DNA from: CBDANO01 sp965197665
GTDB taxonomy: Bacteria > Chloroflexota > Dehalococcoidia > Lucifugimonadales > UBA3495
Length of the DNA: 64,000 nt
Direction: 5' to 3'
NCBI GenBank assembly: GCA_965197665.1
Contig: CBDANO010000002.1
Coordinates: forward strand, 186,001 to 250,000
The notes under the pieces were generated by a model. That model saw only the letters and a list, made by a program, of their open reading frames with translations. It was not told the origin of the DNA and did not search any database. Position numbers and translations under genes: made by a program. Shown piece after piece: positions 41,045 to 49,496 of the stretch (within the stretch, counting starts at the first letter, position 1; the number at the start of each line of letters is the position of its first letter).

Positions 41045-41355
41045 ACATCAACTCTTTGCGGGCCCGCGTCCGCTCCCTTCGCCGGAGAATGGCCCTGCCC
41101 TACGCCCATCTCATGGTCCAACGCATGGCCGACGACCTCTGCACCCAATGGGCCTGCGCCCTAGCGGATAAACGCCCCACCCCTTCCCCGCAGGCCTTCG
41201 CCCGCGGAGTCGCCGAGGCGGGCTTCCCCCTCCCAACCTTCACCGGTACCGTCCGCTACCTGGAACGCTGTGCCTCTCACCGTCAGGAACCGAGCCCGGC
41301 GCTCCTCCTTCGCACCCTCCTTCCCTGGTCCGCCTATCACCCGGACGTCACTTGA
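41041..41355 (+). CDS. Unknown small protein coupled to the HTH gene
   Basis: 104 residues, Arg-rich at the N-terminus (SLRARVRSLRRRMALPYAHL) and otherwise helical, with no recognised domain. Its ATG overlaps the stop of the HTH gene, so the two are a translational pair. The composition matches that gene. Function unknown. Confidence 0.5.
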   Translation: MNINSLRARVRSLRRRMALPYAHLMVQRMADDLCTQWACALADKRPTPSPQAFARGVAEAGFPLPTFTGTVRYLERCASHRQEPSPALLLRTLLPWSAYHPDVT

Positions 41356-41540
41356 AGATAAGCATTCCAACACGCTTACTTGGGCGCGGCTTGAATTTTT
41401 ACCCCGCTCCCGAATTTCAACCCCTTGCCACTTGCATATCCGGCGGTTAGAGTAGGAAAAGTTTTGCTGGTCCCTCCCGCCGGGGTCTCGTCTCCGGCGC
41501 AAGACCAACGGCGGGCGAAGATTTGCCGAGAGAGGTAGCC

Positions 41541-42638
41541 ATGCGCCTGGACCCCATCAACCTGTATGACTACGAAGCCCGGGCCCGGCAGGTCCTCCCC
41601 CACAATGTTTGGGACTTCATCGACGCCGGGGCGATGGACGAACACGCGACCCGCCGTAACCGCACCGCCTTCGACAGACTGACCCTCCGGCCCCGGTTCT
41701 TGCGGGACGTTACCCAACGCAGCATCTCCACCACCGTCTTGGGCACGGAAATCAGCTTGCCGGTAATGATCGCCCCGGCCGGAAGCCACGCCATGGCCCA
41801 CCCCGATGGAGAGCTAGCCACCGCTCGTGCCGCCGGAATGTCCAATACCTTGATGATCCTCAGCACCAGCAGCAACTACAGCATGGAGGAAGTCGCCGAA
41901 GCCGCCACCGGACCCTTGTGGTTCCAGTTGTACCACCGGGGTTACGACTTCACCGAAATGCTGGTCCCCCGGGCCGAAGAGGCTGGGTTCAAAGCCATTT
42001 GCTTGACCGTGGACGTTCCCGCGCCCAGTCCCAAAGAAAGGGACTTGCGGAACCGCTACGAGCGGAGGTTGGAATTGGGGAACTTCTGGGGGATGAACCG
42101 TTCCCGGAGCGAGATCAGCGGCACCGACGAGACCCCGGGCTGGGACGTAGCCAGGGCCGCGCCCTTGACCTGGAGGGAGTTGGAATGGCTGCGAGGCATG
42201 ACCTCGCTGCCGTTGGTCCTCAAGGGCTTACGGACCGCCGAGGACGCCCGCGTCGCCGTGGAATGCGGAGTCGAAGGCATCATAGTATCCAACCACGGCG
42301 GCCGGCAGATGGACATGACCATGGGCGCTATAGAAATGGTGCCCGAGGTCGTGGAAGCCGTCGGTGGACACGCCGAGGTGTACATGGACGGGGGCGTGCG
42401 CCGGGGCAGCGACGTGGTGAAGGCCTTGGCCTTGGGGGTGAAGGCCGTGGCGGTAGGACGCCCTTTGTTCTGGGGGTTGGCGGTGGACGGCGCCGAGGGA
42501 GTCCACGGCGTCTTGGAGTTGCTGCGAGAAGAAATAGACCGGTGCGTGGCTTACTGCGGCCAAAGCGGCGTCGAAGACCTGGAAACCAACCTCGTCAACA
42601 TCCCCTACGGTTGGGGCAACGGGACCATGCTACCGTAG
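41541..42638 (+). CDS. FMN-dependent alpha-hydroxy-acid oxidase/dehydrogenase
   Basis: 365-residue TIM-barrel flavoenzyme of the LldD/glycolate oxidase/lactate oxidase family. The substrate and catalytic residues are in IIVSNHGGRQMD (catalytic His about residue 252), LKGLRTAEDA (Lys) and the phosphate loop YMDGGVRRGSDVVKALALG. The N-terminal YDYEARARQVLPHNVWDFI is the usual first helix. ATG 41541 follows GAGAGG. It oxidises a small 2-hydroxy acid to the 2-oxo acid; whether oxygen or a quinone is the acceptor is not visible. Next to it, convergent, is an acyl-CoA ligase. Confidence 0.93.
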   Translation: MRLDPINLYDYEARARQVLPHNVWDFIDAGAMDEHATRRNRTAFDRLTLRPRFLRDVTQRSISTTVLGTEISLPVMIAPAGSHAMAHPDGELATARAAGMSNTLMILSTSSNYSMEEVAEAATGPLWFQLYHRGYDFTEMLVPRAEEAGFKAICLTVDVPAPSPKERDLRNRYERRLELGNFWGMNRSRSEISGTDETPGWDVARAAPLTWRELEWLRGMTSLPLVLKGLRTAEDARVAVECGVEGIIVSNHGGRQMDMTMGAIEMVPEVVEAVGGHAEVYMDGGVRRGSDVVKALALGVKAVAVGRPLFWGLAVDGAEGVHGVLELLREEIDRCVAYCGQSGVEDLETNLVNIPYGWGNGTMLP

Positions 42639-42662
42639 CTACCCGCGGCTGCCTGCGGTTGA

Positions 42663-44348
42663 TTAACCTTCTCCGGCGGCCCGCTGCAACTCGGCCTCCC
42701 GGAGCTCCACCCGGCGTATCTTGCCGCTGATGGTCTTGGGAAGCTCGGATACGAACTCGACGACCCTGGGGTACTTGTAAGGCGCCGTGGTGCTCCTGAC
42801 GTGGTCCTGGATGCTGAGGGTCAACTCATCGGAAGGGACGTAGCCCGCCTTTAGAATGATGAACGCTTTTACAATCTCGCCCCGCACCGGGTCGGGGCTG
42901 GCCACCACCGCCGATTCCGCCACCGCCGGGTGCTCGATCAGGGCGCTCTCCACCTCGAAAGGCCCGATACGGTACCCGGCGGAAATGATCAGGTCGTCGG
43001 CCCGACCCACGAACCAAAAATATCCGTCTTCGTCCTTGTACGCTTTATCGCCAGTCAGGTACCAATCGCCAACGAAGGATCGCTTCGTGGCGTCAGGGTC
43101 CTTCCAATACTCCCTGAACATGCCCACGGGCCGCTCCGGGGTAACCTTCACCGCTATCTGTCCTTCTTCACCCGGTGGCAGTTCCGAGCCTTGTTCGTCG
43201 ACTATCCCCACCTGGAACCCGGGCATCGGTTTGCCCATGGAGCCAGGCCGCACCGGCAAGCACTGGTAGTTGGCGACCAGAAGCACCGTCTCCGTCTGCC
43301 CGTACCCGTCATAGATAGTCAGGCCCGTACCGTCCTCCCACTTCTTCATAACCTCGGGGTTCAGAGGCTCTCCGGCGCTGGTGCAGTGGCGCAAGTTGGG
43401 CATGTGATACTTTGCCAAGTCTTCCAGCACCATCATCCGGAAGGCGGTGGGGGGAGCGCAAAAGGAAGTCACCCCGTATTTCCCGACCATCCGCATCGTC
43501 AAGGCCGCGTCGAAACGGCCCTGAGCATTATGCTGGAGCAGGGCCGCACCCTGGGTCCACTGGCCGAACAGCTTGCCGTAGGCGGCCTTGGCCCAACCCG
43601 TGTCGGAAAGGGTCCACTGCAAGTCCGTCGGCTTGAGGTCGTGCCAGTACTTGGCGGTGAGCGTGTGGGCCACGCCGTAGGACGCTTGGGTGTGCAGCAC
43701 CATCTTGGGGTAGCCTACGGTGCCGGAGGTGAAGTAGATCAACAGCGGGTCGTCGCTCCGGGTACGTTCCACGCTCTCCCCATTGCCCGCGGCCCCGGCT
43801 AGTTCACCCCCGGCCGGTTCGCTCCGGGCCATTTCGTCATCGTAGGAGACCCACCCCCGCTTCCCGCCGCCGACCACCACCAAGCGCTTGAGGGAGGGAC
43901 AGGCCCCTGCCGCCGACTCCACTTTGGCCGTGTTTTCCCCGTCGGTGATTACCGCAGCCGCCTCCGCCAGGTTTACCCGGTACTCGATGTCCTTGGGTGT
44001 GCAAAGAGGCGTGGCCGGCATGGGGATTACACCCAGCTTCATCATCCCCAGCATGGCGATATACCACTCGGGTATCCGGGGCAGCATGATGAATATCCGG
44101 TCGCCTTTCTTCGCGCCCAGTTCCCGCAGCACGTCGACGAACTTGTTGGACTGTACTTTAAGGTCCCAGAAGGAGTGCTGCCGCGCCTCTTCGCCGGACG
44201 AGTCCACGGAAATCAACGCCAGCTTGGTCCTGTCCTCGGCCCAGCGGTCGACTACGTCGAAGCCGAAGTTGAAGTACTCTGGTACGTCCAAGCGGGTATC
44301 GCGGTAGGCCGCTTCGTAGTCCAGCATGTTGGGTTCTGCGTTCCTCAT
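42663..44348 (-). CDS. Acyl-CoA synthetase (AMP-forming), medium-chain/acetyl type
   Basis: 561-residue member of the ANL superfamily. ATP-binding P-loop LIYFTSGTVGYPKMVLH, the A5 motif YDGYGQTET, A7 WYLTGDKAYKDEDGYFWFVGRADD and the C-terminal catalytic Lys region LPKTISGKIRRVELRE are complete. The overall text (SDTGWAKAAYGKLFGQW) is closest to ACSM-like medium-chain or aromatic acyl-CoA ligases. It activates a carboxylic acid with ATP and CoA. It is divergent from an SDR gene whose promoter region it shares. Confidence 0.93.
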   Translation of the reverse strand: MRNAEPNMLDYEAAYRDTRLDVPEYFNFGFDVVDRWAEDRTKLALISVDSSGEEARQHSFWDLKVQSNKFVDVLRELGAKKGDRIFIMLPRIPEWYIAMLGMMKLGVIPMPATPLCTPKDIEYRVNLAEAAAVITDGENTAKVESAAGACPSLKRLVVVGGGKRGWVSYDDEMARSEPAGGELAGAAGNGESVERTRSDDPLLIYFTSGTVGYPKMVLHTQASYGVAHTLTAKYWHDLKPTDLQWTLSDTGWAKAAYGKLFGQWTQGAALLQHNAQGRFDAALTMRMVGKYGVTSFCAPPTAFRMMVLEDLAKYHMPNLRHCTSAGEPLNPEVMKKWEDGTGLTIYDGYGQTETVLLVANYQCLPVRPGSMGKPMPGFQVGIVDEQGSELPPGEEGQIAVKVTPERPVGMFREYWKDPDATKRSFVGDWYLTGDKAYKDEDGYFWFVGRADDLIISAGYRIGPFEVESALIEHPAVAESAVVASPDPVRGEIVKAFIILKAGYVPSDELTLSIQDHVRSTTAPYKYPRVVEFVSELPKTISGKIRRVELREAELQRAAGEG

Positions 44349-44551
44349 GACTCCTCCGGGGACTCTAGGGCGAATGCTGGCCCATTTTACAACCTATGCC
44401 AGCTTATAGTGAAGCGCACCCGGCCTGCTTGGTCGGGTATAATGCCCCTGCGCCAATTATCATCAGACCGTCGTCCGCCGGGGCGCCAACGGTGGACCGG
44501 ACCATTTGACCCTATAGCTGATTGACAGCGTATAGCCGAAGGAGGCGCCCC

Positions 44552-45316
44552 GTGCCCCAAGAATTTGACGGAAAAGTTGCTCTGGTAACCGGCGGAAGCT
44601 CCGGGATCGGTCGGGCCGCGTCCATAGCCTACGCTGGACGCGGGGCCAAAGTAGTCGTTGCCGACGTGGACGCCCAGGGCGGAGAAGAAACCGTGGGGAT
44701 GATTAGAGAAGCGGGCGGGGAGGCCGCAATGGTGCAAGCCGACGTGTCTATTGCTTCCCAGGTCCAAGCGATGGTAGACGGGACCGTTGGGCTCTACGGC
44801 CGCTTGGACTTCGCTTTCAATAACGCCGGCGTGGCCGGCCGGGACATTGCCCGGACCTCGGACTATTCCGAGGACGATTGGGACCGGGTAATCGGCATTA
44901 ATCTCAAGGGCGTTTGGCTCTGCATGAAAGCGCAAATCCCTCAGATGGTCCGGCAGGGCGGCGGCGCTATAGTCAACACCGCCTCGGTAGCCGGTTTGGT
45001 GGGCATCATCGGCACCTGCGCCTACATCGCCGCCAAGCACGGCGTGGCCGGATTGACCAAAGCGGCCGCCTTGGAGTACGCCGACGCCGGCATCCGGGTC
45101 AACGCCGTAGCGCCCGGATACATCCGAACACCCTTGTACGAGGCCATATTGGACCAACTGCCCGGCTATGAGGACCGGGTGGTCGCTAGGCACCCCCTGG
45201 GCCGTCTGGGTACCCCGGAAGAAATCGCCGACGCCGTGGTGTGGCTGAGTTCGGAAGCGTCGTCCTTCGTTACCGGACACGTCATGCCGGTGGACGGCGG
45301 CTACCTGGCCCAGTAG
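44552..45316 (+). CDS. Short-chain dehydrogenase/reductase (classical SDR)
   Basis: 254 residues with all classical SDR motifs: TGGSSGIG (residues about 11-18), NNAG, catalytic Ser in NTASVAG and Tyr-x3-Lys in CAYIAAKHG. The first residues after the glycine motif, with an Asp at the end of strand 2 (VVADVD), favour NAD. GTG 44552 is chosen because AAGGAGG is at 44539-44545; the longer frame upstream is not conserved-looking. A hairpin at 45333-45371 follows the gene. Substrate unknown. Confidence 0.92.
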   Translation: MPQEFDGKVALVTGGSSGIGRAASIAYAGRGAKVVVADVDAQGGEETVGMIREAGGEAAMVQADVSIASQVQAMVDGTVGLYGRLDFAFNNAGVAGRDIARTSDYSEDDWDRVIGINLKGVWLCMKAQIPQMVRQGGGAIVNTASVAGLVGIIGTCAYIAAKHGVAGLTKAAALEYADAGIRVNAVAPGYIRTPLYEAILDQLPGYEDRVVARHPLGRLGTPEEIADAVVWLSSEASSFVTGHVMPVDGGYLAQ

Positions 45317-45332
45317 AGGTGCGCCTGCCCCC

Positions 45333-45371
45333 GGTCGGTAATCCACCTGCGACAGCCGTGGATTACCGGCC
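45333..45371 (+). terminator. Strong hairpin after the SDR gene
   Basis: CGGTAATCCAC (45336-45346) and GTGGATTACCG (45358-45368) pair perfectly over 11 bp, and the flanking bases extend the stem. No T-run follows, so termination would not be of the canonical intrinsic type. Confidence 0.5.
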
Positions 45372-45379
45372 CGCCTGCC

Positions 45380-45408
45380 TTGTGCCCTCCGGACGCCCTG
45401 GCTATAAT
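45380..45408 (+). promoter_or_regulatory. Probable promoter of the monooxygenase gene
   Basis: TTGTGC at 45380-45385 and an exact TATAAT at 45403-45408, 17-bp spacer. It implies a 5' leader of about 220 nt before the ATG at 45634. Confidence 0.5.
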
Positions 45409-45633
45409 GGCTCTGGCCCTCTCGAAATTCATCGAAAGGCCCACCCGTAGGTAACCTTCCAGCCTAGGTAAGAAATGCAAGGGTAGCCCCCTTGCTGTCA
45501 TTGCTACAACGTTATGAGGTGACTCTCCCGATTCACCTTTAGGCCACTGGACCGGTGACCGTTTGCTGCGGGTACCCTCGGCGGTGAAACAGTATATCCA
45601 CATCCCGGGCCTACGCCCGGTGGAGGAGGCATC
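45409..45633 (+). other. Structured 5' leader, possible cis-regulatory RNA
   Basis: The leader holds hairpins GCAAGGG/CCCTTGC (45477-45483 and 45489-45495, 5-nt loop) and CCGGGC-CTAC-GCCCGG (45605-45620), the latter ending exactly where the ribosome-binding site TGGAGGAGG starts. Between them AGGTGA and TCACCT can also pair. I do not recognise a known riboswitch class. Confidence 0.35.
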
Positions 45634-45945
45634 ATGATCGCTCTGGTAGTTACCATCAAGATAAAGCCGGACCACAAAGAAGCTTTCATGGCATCGATGT
45701 TGGACGACGCCAGAGGCTCCAACAACGACGAACCAGGCTGCCTGCGCTTCGACGTTCTCCAAGATAACGAGAACCCCAACATGATACATCTATACGAGGT
45801 GTACACGGACGAGGCTGCCGTGGAGGCCCACCGCCAAGCCCCCCATTACACCAAGTGGCGGGAGACGGTCAAGGACTGGTTCGACGGGGAAATCGTCAGG
45901 CACACAGCCACGCCGGTCTATCCATCCGAAGATTCCTGGAGATAA
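45634..45945 (+). CDS. Antibiotic-biosynthesis-monooxygenase (ABM) domain protein
   Basis: 103-residue dimeric alpha-beta barrel (ferredoxin-like) protein of the YgiN/ABM group: ALVVTIKIKPDHKEAFMASM, then GCLRFDVLQDNENPNMIHLY and YTDEAAVEAHRQAPHYTKW, with the conserved His pair region. Relatives are quinol monooxygenases, aldolase-like enzymes or haem-degrading enzymes, so the reaction is not settled. ATG 45634 has a strong ribosome-binding site, GGAGGAGG. Confidence 0.85.
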   Translation: MIALVVTIKIKPDHKEAFMASMLDDARGSNNDEPGCLRFDVLQDNENPNMIHLYEVYTDEAAVEAHRQAPHYTKWRETVKDWFDGEIVRHTATPVYPSEDSWR

Positions 45946-45976
45946 GGACGGCTGCGAGCGAGCCGGTCCTGGAAAT

Positions 45977-47305
45977 CTAACGTTGTCGTTCCAGCACGCG
46001 CTTGAAGGCGCTTAGAAACGCTTCCACCTCTCCTTCGCCGATAGCCGTCGACAAGGAACCGATGAGGTTGGAGGCTGTTAGTATGCCCTCGTTCATCAGA
46101 CCCAAGAACACCTGCTGCCGTAATTGGCCGTCTTCCGCGGCGACGTCCCGATAATTCCGCACTTCTTCGCCGGTAAAGTGTATGCCGAATAGCGACCCCA
46201 AGCCCGTAACCTGGACCGGCGTCTCCAACTCCCGGCAAATATCTCTCACCCCTTGTCTGAGCCGCTCCGTAAGCTCCGCCAACCGGCGGTAAACTTCGGA
46301 GTCGAGCTGCTCCAGCGTCTTCGCGCCGGCCAGCATGGTCACGGGGTTGGCGTTGAAAGTGCCGGCGTGGGATACCTGCGGGCCATTGGTGGGGTCGTAG
46401 AGTTCCATGATGTCCCGGCGTCCGCCGAAGGCGCCCACGGGAAAGCCGCCTCCGATGATCTTTCCCAGAGCCGTCATGTCCGGCGTGATTCCATAGTACT
46501 GTTGGGCGCCGCCTGGGGCCACCCGGAAGCTTATTACTTCATCGAATATTAGGACGATGCCGTGGTCGTGGGTGAACTCCCGCAGCATAGCAAGGAACTC
46601 GGCCGAGGCCGGGACCATGCCGACGGACCCCATTACCGGCTCAACGATGATCGCGGCCAGTTCGTCCTTATTCTCTTCCAGCAGTCGGCGGGAAGCCTCA
46701 ACCTCGTTGAAGGGGATGATCAAGACCTGCTCTAACACCCCGTCGGCTAGGCCGGCGGTGCTGGGCAGCGCTTTGGGGCGGTGCGCCTCTCCCCCGTCCT
46801 CGGGATTGACTCGAAGGCTCACCGTGACCGCGTCATGGGTCCCGTGATAGCCGCCTTCGACCTTGGCAAACCGGCTCTTTCCGGTGAGAGCGCGGGCGGC
46901 CCGCAGAGTGTTCAGGGTGGCCTCGGTGCCCGAGTTGGTAAAGCGGACCAAGTCGAAGCTGGGGACCCGTTGGCAAAGCAGCTTGGCCAGTTCCACTTGG
47001 TGGCGGTTGGGAGCGTTATAGGCCACACCCTTCTCCAACTGCTCCGTAATCGCTTCTACCACTACTTGGGGCGCGTGGCCCAGAATCATCGTGGTCATGG
47101 TATTGACGAAATCCAACCGGTCCACGCCGTCTGCGTCGACCACGTGACACCCGGAGCCGGACTCCACGAAAATTGGGTAGGGCGCCCAGAAGATCGAGTT
47201 GCGGCTGTCACCGCCGGGAAGGTATTCACCGGCTTCTTTCCAGATCGCATAGGACTTGGGTGTAAGCTCCTTGTAACGGGCTAACTCGTCGGTAGTTTGG
47301 GCCAT
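45977..47305 (-). CDS. Class III aminotransferase, glutamate-1-semialdehyde aminomutase-like
   Basis: 442-residue PLP enzyme. It carries FTNSGTEATLNTLRAAR, the Asp of LIFDEVISFR, and the Schiff-base Lys in TALGKIIGGGFPVGAFGG, in the pattern of HemL-like aminomutases/aspartate aminotransferase family proteins. True HemL acts in tetrapyrrole synthesis; this copy is among catabolic genes and lacks other haem genes, so a different amino-acid substrate is more likely. ATG 47305 is chosen over the upstream frame because GGAGG precedes it. Its 3' end converges with the ABM gene. Confidence 0.88.
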   Translation of the reverse strand: MAQTTDELARYKELTPKSYAIWKEAGEYLPGGDSRNSIFWAPYPIFVESGSGCHVVDADGVDRLDFVNTMTTMILGHAPQVVVEAITEQLEKGVAYNAPNRHQVELAKLLCQRVPSFDLVRFTNSGTEATLNTLRAARALTGKSRFAKVEGGYHGTHDAVTVSLRVNPEDGGEAHRPKALPSTAGLADGVLEQVLIIPFNEVEASRRLLEENKDELAAIIVEPVMGSVGMVPASAEFLAMLREFTHDHGIVLIFDEVISFRVAPGGAQQYYGITPDMTALGKIIGGGFPVGAFGGRRDIMELYDPTNGPQVSHAGTFNANPVTMLAGAKTLEQLDSEVYRRLAELTERLRQGVRDICRELETPVQVTGLGSLFGIHFTGEEVRNYRDVAAEDGQLRQQVFLGLMNEGILTASNLIGSLSTAIGEGEVEAFLSAFKRVLERQR

Positions 47306-47574
47306 CTCGGCTCCTCCCGGCTGAAACGGAACGGCAGCGGTCCCGGTATCACAGCGCGGATTCGGCGGGTTCGAATCGGGTCCCAATATCGCCCCTCGGC
47401 GACGGGGCAGCCGCCCATCGTCGGCCCGGGGGAACGCCCAGCATTATAGCCATTCCCGCCGAGCCTTGGGAAGTGCCGGTACTGGACCATTACAGGTTCT
47501 TGACTAGCTAGGAGCGCCCAATTACAATCTCCGCGCCAGCCCTTTAGTCGCCGGCTCCGGATGGCCTTGTGATC

Positions 47575-48810
47575 ATGCAACCTCTCGTTCCGTCCAACAA
47601 CAACCTCCTACCTCCCTATCGAGTGCTGGACTTGACCGATGCGTCGGGAGTGTTCTGCACCAAGTTGCTGGCGGACTACGGCGCCGACGTGGTGAAAGTG
47701 GAGCCGCCGTCGGGAGACTACGGCCGGGCTAAAGGCCCCTTCGCCCACGATGACCCTCATCCCGAGGGAAGCCTGTACTTCCTCTTCTACAATACCAACA
47801 AGCGCTCGATTACTTTGAACCTGGAAACTGAGACCGGGAGGTCTATTTTCCGACGGTTGGCCGCCGCCGCCGACGTGGTCGTCGAAAGCTTCCCGGTGGG
47901 CTACCTGCGCAGCTTGGGGTTGGACTATGATTCACTGGCTCCGGCGAATCCGCGCTTGGTAATGGCGTCGGTAACGCCCTTCGGTCAAACTGGGCCGTGG
48001 CGCGGCTACCAATCATCCGACTTGATCGCTATGGCGGCCAGCGGGTACATGCAGATTACGGGTGACCCCGACGGGCCGCCGGTGCGCCAAGGGAACGAGC
48101 AGTCCCATTTTCCGGGCGCCCAGTACGCTGCCGCAACCATCCTGGCGGCTCTCTATTACCGTGATGTGCTGTCGGGCACGGGCCAGCACATCGACGTGTC
48201 CCTTCAGGAGGCGCTGATTACTTTCTACACCGACGCTCATCCGGCCCTGCTGTGGATGCAGCTGGAACAAAACGTTACCCGGGTTGGGGCAAACTCCACC
48301 TTGGTCGTCCCCTTGGGCGCGTTTCCTTGCCAAGACGGTTGGATTGGGGCCGGGGTAATCACGCCCAGGGAATGGGAAAACCTGTCCCAATGGATCTACG
48401 AAGTAACGGGCAATGAGGAGATATTGAGCGAGGAGTACCAGGGTGGAAACCAGGAGAGGGCGCCTCACATCGACGCCCTCACTGCCCTGTTCATCGACTT
48501 CACGACCAGGTTCACTGCGGAAGAGCTATTTCACGAAGGGCAAAAGCGGAACTTGGTCTTCATTCCGGTCAACGACGTTGCCGACTTGCTGAAAGACCCT
48601 CAGCTTGAAGCCAGTCACTTGTGGACCGCACTGGACCATCCGGTCGTGGGCGAGGTCAAGTACCCTCTGGGCGTTTTCGACAGCGAGGAGGTATCCCCGG
48701 CCAACGGGCCCGCGCCCTTGCTAGGACAGGACAACCAAGCAATCTACTGCGGCGAGCTTGGATTTGAGAAGCAGGACCTAGCGTTTCTCCGTGCGTCGGG
48801 AGTCATCTAG
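47575..48810 (+). CDS. CaiB/BaiF family III CoA-transferase (first copy)
   Basis: 411-residue family III CoA-transferase, which moves CoA between carboxylic acids through an Asp-anhydride intermediate. N-terminal YRVLDLTDASGVFCTKLLAD, YGADVVKVEPPSGD, NTNKRSITLNL and the catalytic Asp in TGQHIDVSLQEAL are typical. ATG 47575 is preceded in frame by a GTG at 47569. The segment AAATILAALYYRDVLSGTGQ is echoed by a remnant at 49425-49490. An inverted repeat (48828-48852) follows. Confidence 0.9.
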   Translation: MQPLVPSNNNLLPPYRVLDLTDASGVFCTKLLADYGADVVKVEPPSGDYGRAKGPFAHDDPHPEGSLYFLFYNTNKRSITLNLETETGRSIFRRLAAAADVVVESFPVGYLRSLGLDYDSLAPANPRLVMASVTPFGQTGPWRGYQSSDLIAMAASGYMQITGDPDGPPVRQGNEQSHFPGAQYAAATILAALYYRDVLSGTGQHIDVSLQEALITFYTDAHPALLWMQLEQNVTRVGANSTLVVPLGAFPCQDGWIGAGVITPREWENLSQWIYEVTGNEEILSEEYQGGNQERAPHIDALTALFIDFTTRFTAEELFHEGQKRNLVFIPVNDVADLLKDPQLEASHLWTALDHPVVGEVKYPLGVFDSEEVSPANGPAPLLGQDNQAIYCGELGFEKQDLAFLRASGVI

Positions 48811-48827
48811 CGCCCAAGAGAAATCCC

Positions 48828-48852
48828 CTTACTATTAGGGTGGTATAGTAAG
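48828..48852 (+). repeat. Inverted repeat after the first CoA-transferase
   Basis: CTTACTAT (48828-48835) and ATAGTAAG (48845-48852), 8-bp perfect stem with 9-nt loop, 18 bp after the stop codon. No T-run; a transcript-end role is possible only. A second inverted repeat, GTCTTTT/AAAAGAC, is at 48938-48964. Confidence 0.45.
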
Positions 48853-49036
48853 ACTCGACGACTTTAAAGAACCGGGGGTCAAATCCAGCCGTTGCTGCCA
48901 GTCCCGGTTATCAACCGTGGCATCTCCCGCCGGAAGAGTCTTTTGACCAAACTTGCGAAAAGACGGTTAACCGAGGAGACTGCAGCTAAGTGCCGGTGGG
49001 CTCCTAACCCCAACATCCTTTGCAAAGAGATGAGGC

Positions 49037-49393
49037 ATGGGAACCTTTAGCGTGCCGATACAGGTCGGCGACATGCCGGGCAGTCAATTTGCGGATATGG
49101 AGGCCCTGGTTGATACCGGGGCAACTTATACGTCGATTCCTAAAGACGCTCTCCGCCGCCTGGGAATACAAATCTGGGACACTTATCCCTTCGAGCTAGC
49201 CGACGACAGAGTCGTGGAGTACCCGGTTGGCTATGCGTCGATTCGCTTGGAACAGCGGGCCGTCATCGCGTTGGTCGTGTTCGTCGAGGAAGGCGCTACT
49301 CCGCTGTTGGGCGCTACTACCCTCGAGACCGCCCGGCTGGCCGTCGACCCCGTGCGTCAACAACTGATTTCGGTACCTGCGCTGCTGAAGTAG
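49037..49393 (+). CDS. Retropepsin-like aspartic protease-fold protein (first copy)
   Basis: 118-residue clan AA protein. The active-site triad Asp26-Thr27-Gly28 sits in EALVDTGATYTSIP, and the second structural motif is TPLLGATTLETARLAVD near the C-terminus. This size corresponds to one retropepsin monomer, so a homodimer would form the active site. No signal peptide or membrane helix is seen. A second family member with Asp at the same residue number is at 62087-62440. The start is ATG 49037. The prokaryotic members are mostly uncharacterised. Confidence 0.82.
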   Translation: MGTFSVPIQVGDMPGSQFADMEALVDTGATYTSIPKDALRRLGIQIWDTYPFELADDRVVEYPVGYASIRLEQRAVIALVVFVEEGATPLLGATTLETARLAVDPVRQQLISVPALLK

Positions 49394-49424
49394 TGGAAAC
49401 AGCCATTCGCCGGGCCACCGTTGT

Positions 49425-49490
49425 TCCGCCGCCGCTTCCTTGGCGGCCTTGTATTACTGCGGCGTTCCGTCAGGAGCGGGGCGATATGTG
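49425..49490 (+). pseudogene. Fragment of a third CaiB/BaiF gene
   Basis: Reads SAAASLAALYYCGVPSGAGR YV, closely similar to AAATILAALYYRDVLSGTGQ in the gene at 47575-48810, the stretch before the catalytic Asp. Nothing else of the gene is left. The fragment is in frame with, and directly upstream of, the next CoA-transferase ATG. Confidence 0.5.
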
Positions 49491-49496
49491 GGTAAT

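Noticed and set aside
40634..41355. Prophage
   Set aside because: Only one HTH domain resembles a phage protein; no integrase, large terminase, portal or capsid genes are nearby.
47360..47400. Possible tRNA T-arm (GGTTCGAATC-like sequence)
   Set aside because: The flanking bases do not form the T stem, and no acceptor or anticodon stems can be built around it.
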